Origin: Protea cynaroides
Lineage: Eukaryota; Streptophyta; Magnoliopsida; Proteales; Proteaceae
Length of the DNA stretch: 64,000 nucleotides
NCBI GenBank assembly: GCA_028583415.1
Contig: CM053267.1
Span: 21,087,814 to 21,151,813, forward strand
Direction of reading: 5' to 3'
Shown: positions 10,795 through 21,704 of the stretch, piece by piece
Layout: each line of letters begins with the position of its first letter
Position numbering within the stretch: position 1 is the first letter of the stretch
The notes under the pieces: generated by a model
Told to the model about the DNA's origin: nothing
Database searches by the model: none
The model's input: the letters and a program-made list of their open reading frames with translations, nothing else
Program-made: the position numbers and the translations under genes

Positions 10795-10985
10795 CCGGGG
10801 GTCAGAGAATTCGATTAGAACAATCGACCCCCATATCGACCCCCACATCGACCCCAGGGGTCGCATTGAGGGTCGGATACCCATCGCCCCCCCTCGACCC
10901 CTGGCTCTCGGGAAAAATGGATGATTCCCAGGGTCGATATTGAGGGTCGGACATACCATCGACCCCCACCATCGACCCTGCATAG
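10795..10985. promoter_or_regulatory. GGGTCGA/TCGACCC motif block upstream of gag (B)
   Basis: Same motif block as in A at the same place, between the antisense gene and gag. It includes three closely spaced ATCGACCCCC units near 10825-10855. It would lie at the promoter side of the antisense gene. Confidence 0.5.
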
Positions 10986-11118
10986 AAAAGACAGTAATTT
11001 TCATAGAATGATCTGAAAATTTTGAAAATAACATCGGTTAGCGTATCTACATGAAGTATAAATGATTGCCTCACGTCTTTTATTGATTTTCAGGCATCAC
11101 TATTATCAGAGGAAATAT

Positions 11119-12382
11119 ATGGCTGGGCGTAGAGTAACCAGGCAGAGCTGAAACACAGGTCCACCACCACCAACCGTGGAGGAAGCCAGACAAGAAAATA
11201 TATATGCACAGGGTAATCCGCAGGTTGCACCACCAGTAAACCAGGGTCAGGCAAATCCTACAAACTTGCCACCTCCACCACCGGAGCTGGCAACCATGGT
11301 TATGAACCTAGCGCAACGGCTACAACAAATGCAACAAGCACAGGCTCAAATGCAAGCAGCAATGGGAATAATGTTTCAAGCAGCACATGCTACACCAATA
11401 CCGACTGGACAAACAAGTGCAGCACCGATGGATAACCACCCAGCACCTCAAACACCTCAACCACCAGCTGCACAGATTCTAGTACCAGGTCTTGAAACAG
11501 TTCAAGTTAATTACCAGTATCCACAACCTATGTTTGGGGCATATCCTCAGAATCAAATGGACCACTCCCGACTGGTTGAGCGATTCTTAAAGATGAAGCC
11601 CAAGGAGTTTAACAGAAAACCGTCTAATCCGCTCTGGCCAGCACACTGGATCGATAAAATGGAGAGAAATTTTCTGATGATGACTATTACAGAAGAAGAG
11701 AAGGTATTATGTGCCACCTTCATGCTAAAAGGTGATGCACATCATTGATGGAAATCTACCAGGGCCTACCTATTGACCAAGCACGCCCTATTGACCTGGG
11801 CTATATATAAAGAAGATTTCTTTGAGAAGTACTTTCCCCGAAGCTTCAAAGATTCTATGGAGAAGGAGTTCCTGAGTTTATATCAGGGACAAATGTCCGT
11901 GGATGCATACCAACAGCGTTATGAGGAGCTGTTTTTCTTTGCACCACTCAGCATGCAAGAAGACACTAAGACCCATAGGTTTGTCACGGGACTTAGAGGA
12001 AGCATCAGAGAGCACGTTCTAGGTTTGGAGAAGAAAATATATAATGAAGCTGTGCAAATTGCTCGAGTTATAGAATCGAGCCAGAAGGAGAGCTATTTTA
12101 TGCAAAACAGAGGCATAAAAAGGCCAGCTGGAAATGCTTATAATGGAGGGAATAATAAGACATTCAAACCCTTCCGTGCTCAAGGCTTTACTGCTGCACC
12201 CAAGACTACCCTAGTAGCTCAACAGCAGCCAAAGCTAAATACTGAAGGTCTAAAATGTTATAACTGCAATCAAGCGGGGCATATGGCAAGGGAGTGTCCT
12301 AAGCCCAGGAAGCAGCTACATCAAGGACGAGTTTATGCTGTTACATCTGAGGATGCTGCCGCATCACCCGATGTGGTCACAG
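11119..12382 (+). pseudogene. gag: gag of element B (two stops)
   Basis: Starts MAGRRVTRQS and has a TGA at codon 11 (11149) and another in the core motif GDAHH*WKS (11746). Otherwise it is open over a Pro/Gln-rich N-terminus with a QMQQAQAQMQAA segment, the gag core and the knuckle CYNCNQAGHMARECPK. Exon end is SPDVVTG at 12382. If the following intron is retained, translation stops six codons on (MTETF then TAA), giving Gag alone. Confidence 0.9.
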
Positions 12383-12451
12383 GTATGACTGAAACCTTTT
12401 AAGTTGTATTACATTGTGTGAGCATGTAGACTAAGTAAAAATAAATCACAG
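12383..12451 (+). other. Intron between gag and protease (B), 69 bp
   Basis: GTATGACTG...AAATCACAG with a GTAGACTAAG branch-like motif. It interrupts the glycine codon of VVTG (phase 1). The same site holds a 70-bp intron in D and an 86-bp one in F, and none in A, where the flanking bases are joined exactly. Removing it restores VVTG-IVP. Confidence 0.85.
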
Positions 12452-15400
12452 GTATCGTACCTATAAATGGATACCCGCCAGAGTACTCTTTGACTCAGGA
12501 GCTACTCATTCTTTTATATCTGTGTCATTTGGAAAGAAGCTGAATTTACCAATCAAAATATTAGACTACAAACTACTTGTACGGTCACCGATGGGGTTAG
12601 AAGTGGAGTTAAAAAAAGGTTATGGGCCATGCCCAGTTCTCATTAACGAGAAAACCTTAGATGCAACCTTGATCCAACTTGAGATGGCAGACTTTGACGT
12701 CATCTTGGGAATGGACTGGTTAGCTCGGTATTCTGCAAACCTATTATGCGCCGAAAAGAAGCTAACATTTAAAGACAAAGAAGGAGCAGAGTTCAGTTTT
12801 GCGGGAACCAAACTTCCCCGTAAACGTAAGCTCACACTCTCAGCACTAAAGGCTAAGAAGTGCCTTGAGAAAGGGGCAGTCGGGTATCTTGTGTCAATGG
12901 TCAACCTCACCAAAGAAGCACCACGGATGAAAGATATTGTTGTCGTGCGGGACTACCCCGATGTATTTCCTGAGGAACTACTAGGATTACCACCCGATCG
13001 AGCCATAGAGTTTGTGATAGATCTTATACTTGGAGCCGCACCAGTATCAAAAGCACCTTATCGAATGGCTCCTACTGAACTAAAGAAATTAAAAGTACAA
13101 CTATAAGAACTACTGGACAAGGGTTATATTTGACCCAGTATATCACCATGGGGAGCACCAATATTGTTCGTAAATAAGAAGGACGGTAGCGTTCGATTAT
13201 GTATCGATTATCGAGAGTTGAACAAACTGACAATCAAGAATCGATATCCACTACCTCGGATCGATGACTTGTTCGATCAGTTGCAAGGAGCAAAGGTATT
13301 TTCTAAGATCAATCTTTGGGCAGGCTACCATCAGTTGAAGATTAAAGATGGTGATATTCCTAAGACAGCTTTCAGAACCTGATATGGACATTATGAATTC
13401 TTGGTCATGCCTTTTGTATTAACAAACGCACCAGCAACTTTCATGGAACTTATGAACCGGGTTTTCCACGATATGTTGGATACGTCGGTTATTGTATTTA
13501 TTGATGATATATTGGTATATTTCAAGGACAAGGAAACCCATATTAAGAATCTAAACATCGATCTACAGCATTTAAGGAAAGAGAAGTTGTATGCCAAATT
13601 TACCAAGTGTGAGTTTTGGCTGAGTGAAGTCGCCTTCCTAGGCCATGTAGTATCCGCTGAAGGAATCAAAGTGGATCCCAGCAAGATCGAGGCTATTGTA
13701 AAGTGGGAAGCACCAAAGAGTGTTGTAGAAATTAGAAGTTTTCTGGGTCTAGCTGGTTATTATTGGCGATTTGTGGAAGACTATTCCCAGATTGCCGTAC
13801 CTCTCACCATGCTGACTAAGAAAGGTGAAAAGTTTGTGTGGACGGATAAATGCGAGAAGAGCTTTCAAACCTTGAAGACCAGATTGATATCCGCTTCGAT
13901 TTTGACTATTCCTGTTCCAGGACAGCCATTTACCTTGTACACTGATGCGTCAGGACTGGGATTAGGATGTGTACTTAATGCAAGGAGAACAAGTAATTGC
14001 TTATGCCTCAAGACAGTTAAAGACACATGAGAAAAATTATCCCACTCATGATTTGGAGTTAGCGGCAGTAGTACATGCTGTCAAGATATGAAGACATTAC
14101 CTATACGGAGAGAAGTTCTAGATTAAATCAGACCATAAAAGTCTTACGTATCTATTTAATCAGAAGGAGTTGAATATGAGACAAAAAAGATGGCTGAAAC
14201 TATTGAAAGACTATGATTGTGATATCCAGTATCATCTGGGGAAAGCTAATGTAGTAGCAGATGCGTTGAGCAGAAAGGCAATGATAAAATCTCAAGGAGA
14301 GGTTAGCACAACTGCAGCAATGTGTACTACTGGAACGGTATTCAATCACGGCAATGAGCAGTATGTGATAGATACAATGGATGGATCAGCCAACCAAGGG
14401 TTCATTCATCAGTTTTCCAATATGTTTGCTACATTGAGGATTATACCGGATATAATTGATGAAGTGAAGATAGCTATCAAATCAGACCCTTACCTAAGAA
14501 AGGTACAAGAAGACATCGAAAAAGGTAAAATTAACCCAGAGTTCACCATGGACGAAGAGAAGGTATTGAAGTACAAAGGAAGAATATGTGTACCCGAAAC
14601 AGAAAGTGTGGACATTAGACACTGACTGATGAAAGAAGCCCATACCACCATCTATTTGATACATCCGGGAAGTATAAAAATGTATCATGATCTAAAGAAA
14701 CTATATTGGTGGAGAGGAATGAAAGCAGATATAGCTAAGTTCGTGTCTCAATGCCTAAATTGTCAGAAAGTAAAGGCTGAACGACAAAGACCCACAGGAT
14801 TGTTACAGCCGTTACCGGAACCAGCATGGAAATGGGACTGCATCACTATGGACTTTGTCATAGGATTACCATTGACTCCTCGAGTTGTTGATGCAGTTTT
14901 GGTGATTATAGGCCGCCTGACTAAAACAGCTTGCTATATACCGATATGACCTCAGTATACACTAGAGAGGTTAGCAAAGTTGTATGTGGACAATATTGTT
15001 CGAGTACATGGTGTACTAGAGAGCATTGTGTCCGATAGAGATCTATGATTTACTTCCAAGTTTTGGGAAGGATTGCAAAAGGCTATGGGTACAACATTGA
15101 AGTTTAGTACTACATTCCATCCATAGACAAATGAACAGTTAGAGCGTACAATTCAGATTCTAGAAGATATGCTACGAGCATGCGTAATTGATTTTAAAGG
15201 ATCATGGGATGAAAAGTTACCACTGATCGAGTTCGCGTATAACAATAGCCATCATGCTACTATACAGATGTTACCCTATGAAGCACTGTATGGCAGAAAG
15301 TGTCAAACTCCTTTATTTTGGAATGAAGTTGAGGAATGTAGTCTCGTTGGACCAGAATTTGTTGAGGAGACTTGTCAAGCGGTCGACATTATCAAAGAAA

Positions 15401-15924
15401 GAGTGAGAACAGCCCAGAATCGTCAGAAGCAATATGCAGATACTCAACGCAGAGATCTTGAGTTCTTCGTGGGTGATAAAGTATTCATAAAAGTATCGCC
15501 TATGCGAGGATTGAAACGGTTCGGACAGAAAGGGAAACTAAGTCCAAGATATATCGGACCATATGAGATTCTAGCTAAGCGTGGGAAAGTGGCTTACCAG
15601 TTAGCACTACCACCATCTATGTCAAGTGTGCATGACGTATTTCATATTTCCTTATTGAAAAAGTATGTCAAAGATCCAACGCACGTTCTGACAGTAGATC
15701 TGCCTGATTTGACTGATGATTTGACATTTGAAGTAACACCAACTGAAATCACCAGTCGAAAGGTTCAATGACTACGCAATCGAGATATCTATTATGTTAA
15801 GGTCACTTGGAGGAGTAGAGACATGGAAGAAATTACATGGGAAAAAGAGAATCCTATGCGAAGGCAATACCCTCATTAATTCGACTCAGAAGGTATGAAC
15901 AATTTCGGGGACAAAATTTTTAAG
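12452..15924 (+). pseudogene. pol: pol of element B: protease, RT, RNase H, integrase, chromodomain (broken)
   Basis: A one-base deletion near 12473 shifts the frame before the protease DSGATHSFIS site. RT keeps VRLCIDYRELNKL and FIDDILVYFK; FG of the MSFGLTNAP motif is altered to PFVLTNAP. RNase H LYTDASGLGL is followed by a frameshift near 13975. Integrase has CLNCQK, WDCITMDF and a damaged DDE region (stops near 14947, 15048, 15123). The C-terminal part (15169-15771) is open. The chromodomain (YYVKVTWRSRDMEEITWE) follows a stop at 15770. Stops also at 13105, 13381, 14090 and 14119. Confidence 0.9.
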
Positions 15925-15934
15925 TAAGGGGAGT
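15922..15934 (+). other. Polypurine tract of element B
   Basis: AAGTAAGGGGAGT directly before the 3' LTR start, the expected plus-strand primer. A has AAGTAGGGGGAAG at 19343-19355. Confidence 0.75.
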
Positions 15935-18219
15935 TGTAAAACCCGTATCAAACTAACCCGATCTTACCACTTTGAACCAGGTCTACCCATCATGGTCGAA
16001 CCAAATGGATCACGTACATGAAGGAGATCACGATCCCAGGTATTAAACTGACCCAAAAACACTCAAAATAAGGGAGGGTCGCATACCCAGCAAGGGAGGG
16101 TCGGACCCCCCCAGTATAAAAGTCAGACCCCCAGATTTTACATGGGGGGTCGGACATTTTAAGGACCAGGGGTTGACGGGATTTCTGACCCCCCTATCGA
16201 CCCCTGGTAGTCGGTAAAAACAATTCGAAACTAAAATTAGAAAACCTTCCTAATTTCAATGGGATTCCTTCCTAATCTCAATGGGACTTAGTTTAGGAGT
16301 TTGTACTCTATAAATAGGAGATCCCTAAGCCTCTTTCACTCCTTTTGCAACCCTAATTGGATTTAGAGAAAGAGAAGAGAAGGAAGATAAGGAGAAGAGA
16401 AGGAAAGTGGAGAAGAAGACCAAGGATAAGGGATTCAGAGGAAGAAGCATACTTCTCAGGTATGGATACTATCTCCATGAATTTCTTAAGACCTTAGAGT
16501 AGATAATGAAGAGGGGATTATCTAGGAAGAACCCAAATCATCCACCCATGGTTAGGTTTTCATGGAAAATCATGGGGGAAATCATGAAAGCCATGTAGGT
16601 GAATAAACCACGGTTCTAGGCCATAGTACATGTGTGGAATGGACTATAGGAGCAAGCCAAAGGACCCCAACACGAAGAATGGACTGAAGGATGAAAAATT
16701 GACAAAACTCACAGGGGGTCGCATGGGGGGTCGATGGCCAATCGACCCTACCAGACACTGAGCATCAACCCCCAGTGTTCGGGAAGTCCTAAATAGGGGT
16801 GGTCGCACCCAGGGTCAATCAAGACTCCGACCCTAGCATTGACCCCCAGTTAGCAGCATGCTTTTTAAAGTCTGAATTAATTATAATTAAATTCTATCGA
16901 CTTGGTTAGGTTTTCTAGAGATATAATATCGATATATAATTGATTCTTAAAGCTTGAAAGAGAACTTACGATCAAGTAAAGGTGAGGAAATAAGATCTAA
17001 ACTAATTGACTAATAACAAATTGTTTTTATTTCTTGAGTCCAATGCTATGCTTGATTCTATAAGAATATGCTTGTAATGTGCATACAACATATCATCCAA
17101 TATTTCTATTATTTGTTTCATGCATATTTATTTTATTATTTATAACATGATGATGATGATGATGATAGGAATAGGCATGTGAATGTATGTGTGTGGTTGG
17201 TGTACTTGATGTGAGCGAGTATCAGGGGGGGTGTCATAGGCTGGGCCTCAGCACTCTAGCTCTATCTCTAACTCAAGTCTTGTGCATTAGCATCGTCGTA
17301 TCTTCATTACTTTAGCAGAACTATTACGTCGTAGAGTATCAGGGGAGGTGGTCTCGGTCCTTGTAGTCTCTGACTCTACTGGGGGGCCTTAGCTCTATCT
17401 CTATGGGCGTTCTGAGGGATGCTGGGGTGAGGCCTTGGATACACTGTTTGGCATTAGGATTGGTTAGTTGTGAGCCCAGTTTGCAAGCCCTCACCAGCAA
17501 GGGCTTACGTATTGGTAGGGCACTGTACAACAATAAACGTTAACCTTTGTTGTACAATGTTCATGGTAGGGTGGATGGGGACGACAATAAATGTTAACCT
17601 TTGGGCGGACTTTCACACCCTGTGTATAGAGGTGGGGTCAATAAATGTTAACCTTTGACCACCGAACCTTTCTATTGCGCATTGCAAACTATAAACCAGA
17701 CCAAAGATATAAATTGAATGTATGCATATGTATTGTTGCATTGTTTTGTTTGCTCACTGAGCCAAGATGTGTGTTCACCCTCTCGACGTCGAATATTTTT
17801 AGTTTATGATGCAGGTACTACCATCAAAGATTATGTCAACGCTCCAGTGTACAGGCACATGGCGGCAATAGAAGTTTAAGACGAAGTGGATACGCATGAC
17901 TCCTCTTGCGAGTGCAACTCATGCATATTCGATTAGATTTTTATTTTAATTATTTAGATTTAGTAAAGACTTATAATTGATATTTATTTATGTCTTAGTT
18001 GATACAGAATAATTTGCTATTTAAATATGATTATCACATCTAGATTTCTCAGTTCATTCTACTATAAGACTTTCGCTATTGTGTATTTACTCTGATTATG
18101 AATGTCGATGTATGGGGTTTAGATAACACGGATATAGCCTACTCGAGATCCTGGTTGAACCGTTGGTTTGCTAGGGGTTCATCACACCATTCTGAATAGT
18201 GTGGAATTGGGGTGTGACA
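15935..18219 (+). repeat. Element B 3' LTR
   Basis: Starts TGTAAAACCCGTATC, ends GGGGTGTGACA. It carries a TATA box at 16309, GGGTCGA blocks at about 16075-16210 and 16712-16850, and the mini-ORF with a premature TAA (17877) ahead of SSCECNSCIFD. It differs from the 5' LTR by scattered substitutions and an indel near 16940. Confidence 0.9.
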
Positions 18220-19361
18220 ACTGTTATAGCCGTTACCAAAACCAGCATGGAAATGGGACTGCATCACTAGGGACTTCGTCACAGGGTTACCATTGACTCC
18301 CCGAGTAGTTGACGCAGTTTGGGTGATTGTAGACAGACTGACTAAAATGGCTCAATTTATAGCTATACGACCTTAGTATACACTGGAGAGGTTAGCTAAG
18401 TTGTATGTGGATAATATTGTCAGATTACACGGTGTACCTGAAAGCATTGTGTTCGATAGAGATCCACGATTTACTTTAAAATTTTGGAAAGGATTACAGA
18501 AGGCTATGGGTACAACATTGAAGTTCAGACTGCATTCCATCCTCAGACAGACGGACATTTGGAGCGCACCATTCAGATCCTAGAAGACATGCTCCAAGCT
18601 TGTTTAATTGATTTTAAAGGATCATGAGATGAAAAGTTACCACTGATTGAGTTCGCTTACAACAATAGCTATCAGGCTACTATACAGATGTCACCCTATC
18701 AAGCACTGTATGGTAGGAAGTGTTGAACTCCTTTATTTTGGAATGAAGTTGAAAAACGTAGTATTGTTGGACAAGAATTTGTTGAAGAGACTTGTCGAGT
18801 AGTCGACATTATCAAGGAAAGAGTAAGAACGGCTCAGAATCGTCAAAAGCAATATGCGGATACTAGACGCCGAGACCTTGAATTCACCGTAGGTGATAAG
18901 GTATTCCTCAAAGTGTCACCTATGCGAGGTTTAAAATGGTTTGGACAGAAAGGGAAATTAAGTCCGAGATATGTCGGACCATATGAGATTCTAGCTAAGC
19001 GTGGAAAAGTGGCTTACTAGTTAGCACTACTACATCTATGTCAAGTGTGCTTGACGTATTTCGTATCTCCTTATTGAAGAAGTATGTCAGAGACCCAATG
19101 CACGTATTGATAGTAGATCTACCTGATTTGACTGAGGATTTGACGTTTAAAGTAGCACCAACTGAAATCACCAATCGAAAGGTGCAACGACTTCGCAACC
19201 GTAACATTTATTATGTTAAGGTCACCTGGAGAAGCAGGAATATAGAAGAAATCACATGGGAAGAAGAGAATGCTATGCGAAAGCAATACCCTCATCTATT
19301 CCACTCGGAAGGTATGAATAATTTTGAGGACAAAATTTTTATAAGTAGGGGGAAGTTGTAA
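18220..19361 (+). pseudogene. pol: pol of element A, 3' part: integrase core and chromodomain
   Basis: Continuation of the frame cut at 6465. Integrase core WKWDCITRDFVTGLPLTPR, then VFDRDPRFTLKFW; the region around the catalytic Glu is frameshifted near 18525. The C-terminal part has SPRYVGPYEILAKRGKVAY, a stop and shift near 19018, then SLLKKYVRDP and chromodomain YYVKVTWRSRNIEEITWEE. The terminal codons read SRGKL and the stop TAA is supplied by the first bases of the LTR (TTGTAAG). Confidence 0.9.
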
Positions 19362-21704
19362 GACCCGTATCGAACTAACTGGTCTTACCACCTTGTACCA
19401 GGTCTACCCATCATGGTCGAGCCAAATGGACCAAGTGCGTGAAGGAAATAGCGAAACTAGGTACTAAACTAACCCAAAAATAGTAAATTGGAGGGCAGGG
19501 TCGCATATCTAGGTAGGCAGGGTCGACCCCCCCTCACATAGAAGTCAGACCCCTGATTTTTCACTGGGGGTCGAACAACTTAGGAACTGAGGGTCGACGG
19601 GATCTCCGACCCCCTCATCGACCCCTGTTTACCGACAAAAACCGCAAATAAGAAATTTCCAAATTTCCATGGGATTCCTTCCTAATCTCAATGGGACTTA
19701 TTTTTGGAGATTCTACTCTATAAATAGGACATCCCAAAGCCTCTTACACTCCTTTGAAACCCTAATTGAGAGTGAGAGAAAGAGAAGAAAAGAAGAAGAA
19801 AAGGAAAGTTGGAGAAGAGGACCGAATTGAAGAATTCAGAGAAATCTCTGAATCTCAGCAAACCTAAGGTATGGGCAAGCTTTCTATTTGATAATATAAG
19901 ACCTTAGAATAGTTCATGAAGAGAGTATGGTCTAGGAGAAACCCAAATCATACACCCATGGGAAGATTTCGATGAAATCCATGGAGAAATCATGGTAGAT
20001 AAGGTAAGGAAGAAACCTAGTGTTCTAAGCCATATAACAAGCCTATAATGGATTGTGGAAGTAATCCATAGGACCCAAACATTAAAGAATGGACTGTAGA
20101 ATGAAAATCACGACTCAACCCATAGGAGGTTGCAGGTGGGGTCGATTGGGAATCGACCCTACCAGACCACAGGATCGACCCCCAGTATTCAGGAAGTCCA
20201 GAATAGGGGTGGTCGTACCAAGGGTCGATGGAACATCTGACCCTGGCATCGACCCTACCCTGGGGGTCGATGTAGACTGCTACCCTACCTGCGACCCACC
20301 CAGCGACCCATGCTTAAAAACAAGCCTAATGATGCCGGAATGAATTCTAACCAAAATCTATCGACTTGTTAGTTTTTACTATTGATATAAAAGTGGTTTT
20401 AAAGTTTGAAAGAGGATCAACACTCAAGCAAAGGTGAGGGAACAAGACCTAAACTAATTGGCTAATGGTAAACTATTTTTATTTCTTGAGTCCAATGCCA
20501 TGACTGATTCTATGCGTGTATGCTTGTATGTGCATTCAATATGTCATCCAATATTCCTGCTATTACTGTTCATGCATATTTAATTCTGTTTATTTATAAC
20601 ATGATGATGATGATGATGCTTGGAATAGGCATGTGAATGTATGTCTGTGGTTAGTGTACATGGTGCGGGTAGGGGATGGTATCAACCGGTACAGCCATGC
20701 CATTTTTATGGGGTGTATATTGTGCCATGGTTCTACTCAAGTCATGTCCACTGACATCGTCATATCGCCATAACCTTAGCAGAACTATTACGTCGTAGGG
20801 TATCAGGGGAGGTGGTCTCGGACCATGTAGTCTTCGACTCTGCCGGGGGGCCTTAGCTCTATCTCTATGGATGTATTGAGGGATGCTGGGGTGAGGCCTT
20901 GGATACACTATTTGACATTAGGATTGGTTAGTTGCGAGCCTAGTTTGCAAGCCCTCGCCAGCAGGGGCTTACGTGTTGGTATGGGCAACCGGTATAGCCA
21001 TGCTGTTTTCATGGGGTGTATATTGTCCATGGTGGGTGCATGTGGGACGACAGTGCCGATACTCGTTGGGCGGATTCACACACTCGTGTATAGAGGTGAG
21101 GCATCCACCGAACCTTTCTATAGCACATTGCAAACTTATAAACCAGACCACAGATATGAATTGAATGCATGCATATGTTTGTTGCATTGTTTTGTTTGCT
21201 CACTGAGCCGTGATGTGTGCTCACCCTTTCGACGTCGAATATTTTTAGTTAATGATGCAGGTACCACGGTGGAAGACTATATGAATGTTTCTACGTACGG
21301 GCACATCGCTGCGATGGAAGCTGAAGACTTAGTGGAAACGCATGACTCTTCATGCAAGTGCAACGCATGCGTTTTCGATTAGATTTTGATTTAAATTATT
21401 AAGGAAATGTAATTGATATTTTATTTACTTATGTCTCATTTGATATAACATAATTTGATACTTTATTTATGATTATCACAGTTAGATTCCTGAGTTCATT
21501 TATTTTTAAGACTTTCGCTATTGTGTATTTATTTTTATTATGTTTGTGGATGTGTATGGCTATTGTGTATTTATTTTTATTATGTTTGTGGATGTGTATG
21601 ATTTTATTTTCAACGTACACAACCTATTAGAGATCCTGGTTGAACCATTGGTTTATTAGCGGTTCATCACACCGTTCTGAATGGTGCAGAATTGGGGTGT
21701 GGCA
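19357..21704 (+). repeat. Element A 3' LTR
   Basis: Starts TGTAAGACCCGTATC, ends GGGGTGTGGCA (CA kept, one substitution from the 5' LTR). TATA box at 19719. AUG-free leader up to donor CCTAAG|GTATGG at 19868. GGGTCGA blocks at about 19498-19640 and 20118-20310, (ATG)n near 20601, and a mini-ORF ending at 21382. A 44-bp direct duplication (TATTGTGTATTTATTTTTAT units) lies near 21513-21600. Confidence 0.92.
20867..21382 (+). CDS. LTR-encoded ORF ending in the conserved cysteine tail (A 3' LTR)
   Basis: A 171-residue frame in U5, the longest version of the LTR ORF. The shared part reads CSLSRDVCSPFRRRIFLV, then AGTTVEDYMNVSTYGHIAA and SSCKCNACVFD then stop. Whether residues upstream of about 120 are translated is unclear, since they are not kept in all copies. 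Position: downstream of TATA and the leader donor. No homologue recognised. Confidence 0.45.
   Translation: MDVLRDAGVRPWIHYLTLGLVSCEPSLQALASRGLRVGMGNRYSHAVFMGCILSMVGACGTTVPILVGRIHTLVYRGEASTEPFYSTLQTYKPDHRYELNACICLLHCFVCSLSRDVCSPFRRRIFLVNDAGTTVEDYMNVSTYGHIAAMEAEDLVETHDSSCKCNACVFD

Larger units (their letters stand above)
6981..11093 (+). other. Predicted leader intron joining LTR leader to gag (B)
   Basis: Donor TTCTCAG|GTATGG (after 6980) lies about 110 nt past the expected start. Acceptor TTGATTTTCAG ends at 11093, 25 bases before the gag ATG. Splicing would remove the rest of the LTR, the PBS and the whole antisense-gene region, and would make the gag ATG the first AUG of the mRNA. Both sites are kept in the other copies where present. 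Inferred from signals only. Confidence 0.5.
6466..18219 (+). mobile_element. Element B: complete Tekay/Del copy nested in element A
   Basis: Two LTRs (6466-8696 and 15935-18219) bound a full internal region of the same type as A. It lies in A's integrase: the left flank ends in ACTAT (6461-6465) and the right flank begins ACTGT (18220-18224), a 5-bp TSD with one mismatch. The unoccupied order is shown by the matching stretch in element D. The LTRs differ by several indels, so this is not a very recent insertion. Confidence 0.93.
1..21704 (+). mobile_element. Element A: Tekay/Del chromovirus (Ty3/gypsy), split by element B
   Basis: An LTR retrotransposon whose 5' LTR begins left of the window. 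Order seen: end of 5' LTR, initiator-Met primer site, antisense accessory ORF, gag, protease, RT, RNase H, start of integrase (to 6465), then element B, then the rest of integrase and a chromodomain (18220-19361), polypurine tract and 3' LTR (19357-21704). The first 255 bases match the end of the 3' LTR, which ties the halves together. A lies inside pol of element C, whose sequence resumes at 21705. The lineage is set by the group II chromodomain (VTWRSRNIEEITWEEENAMR) and iMet priming. gag-pol has many stops and frameshifts. Confidence 0.9.

Noticed and set aside
20867..21200. The upstream part of the long LTR frame as a host gene.
   Set aside because: It lies in an LTR, is not kept in all copies, and only the terminal part shows conservation.
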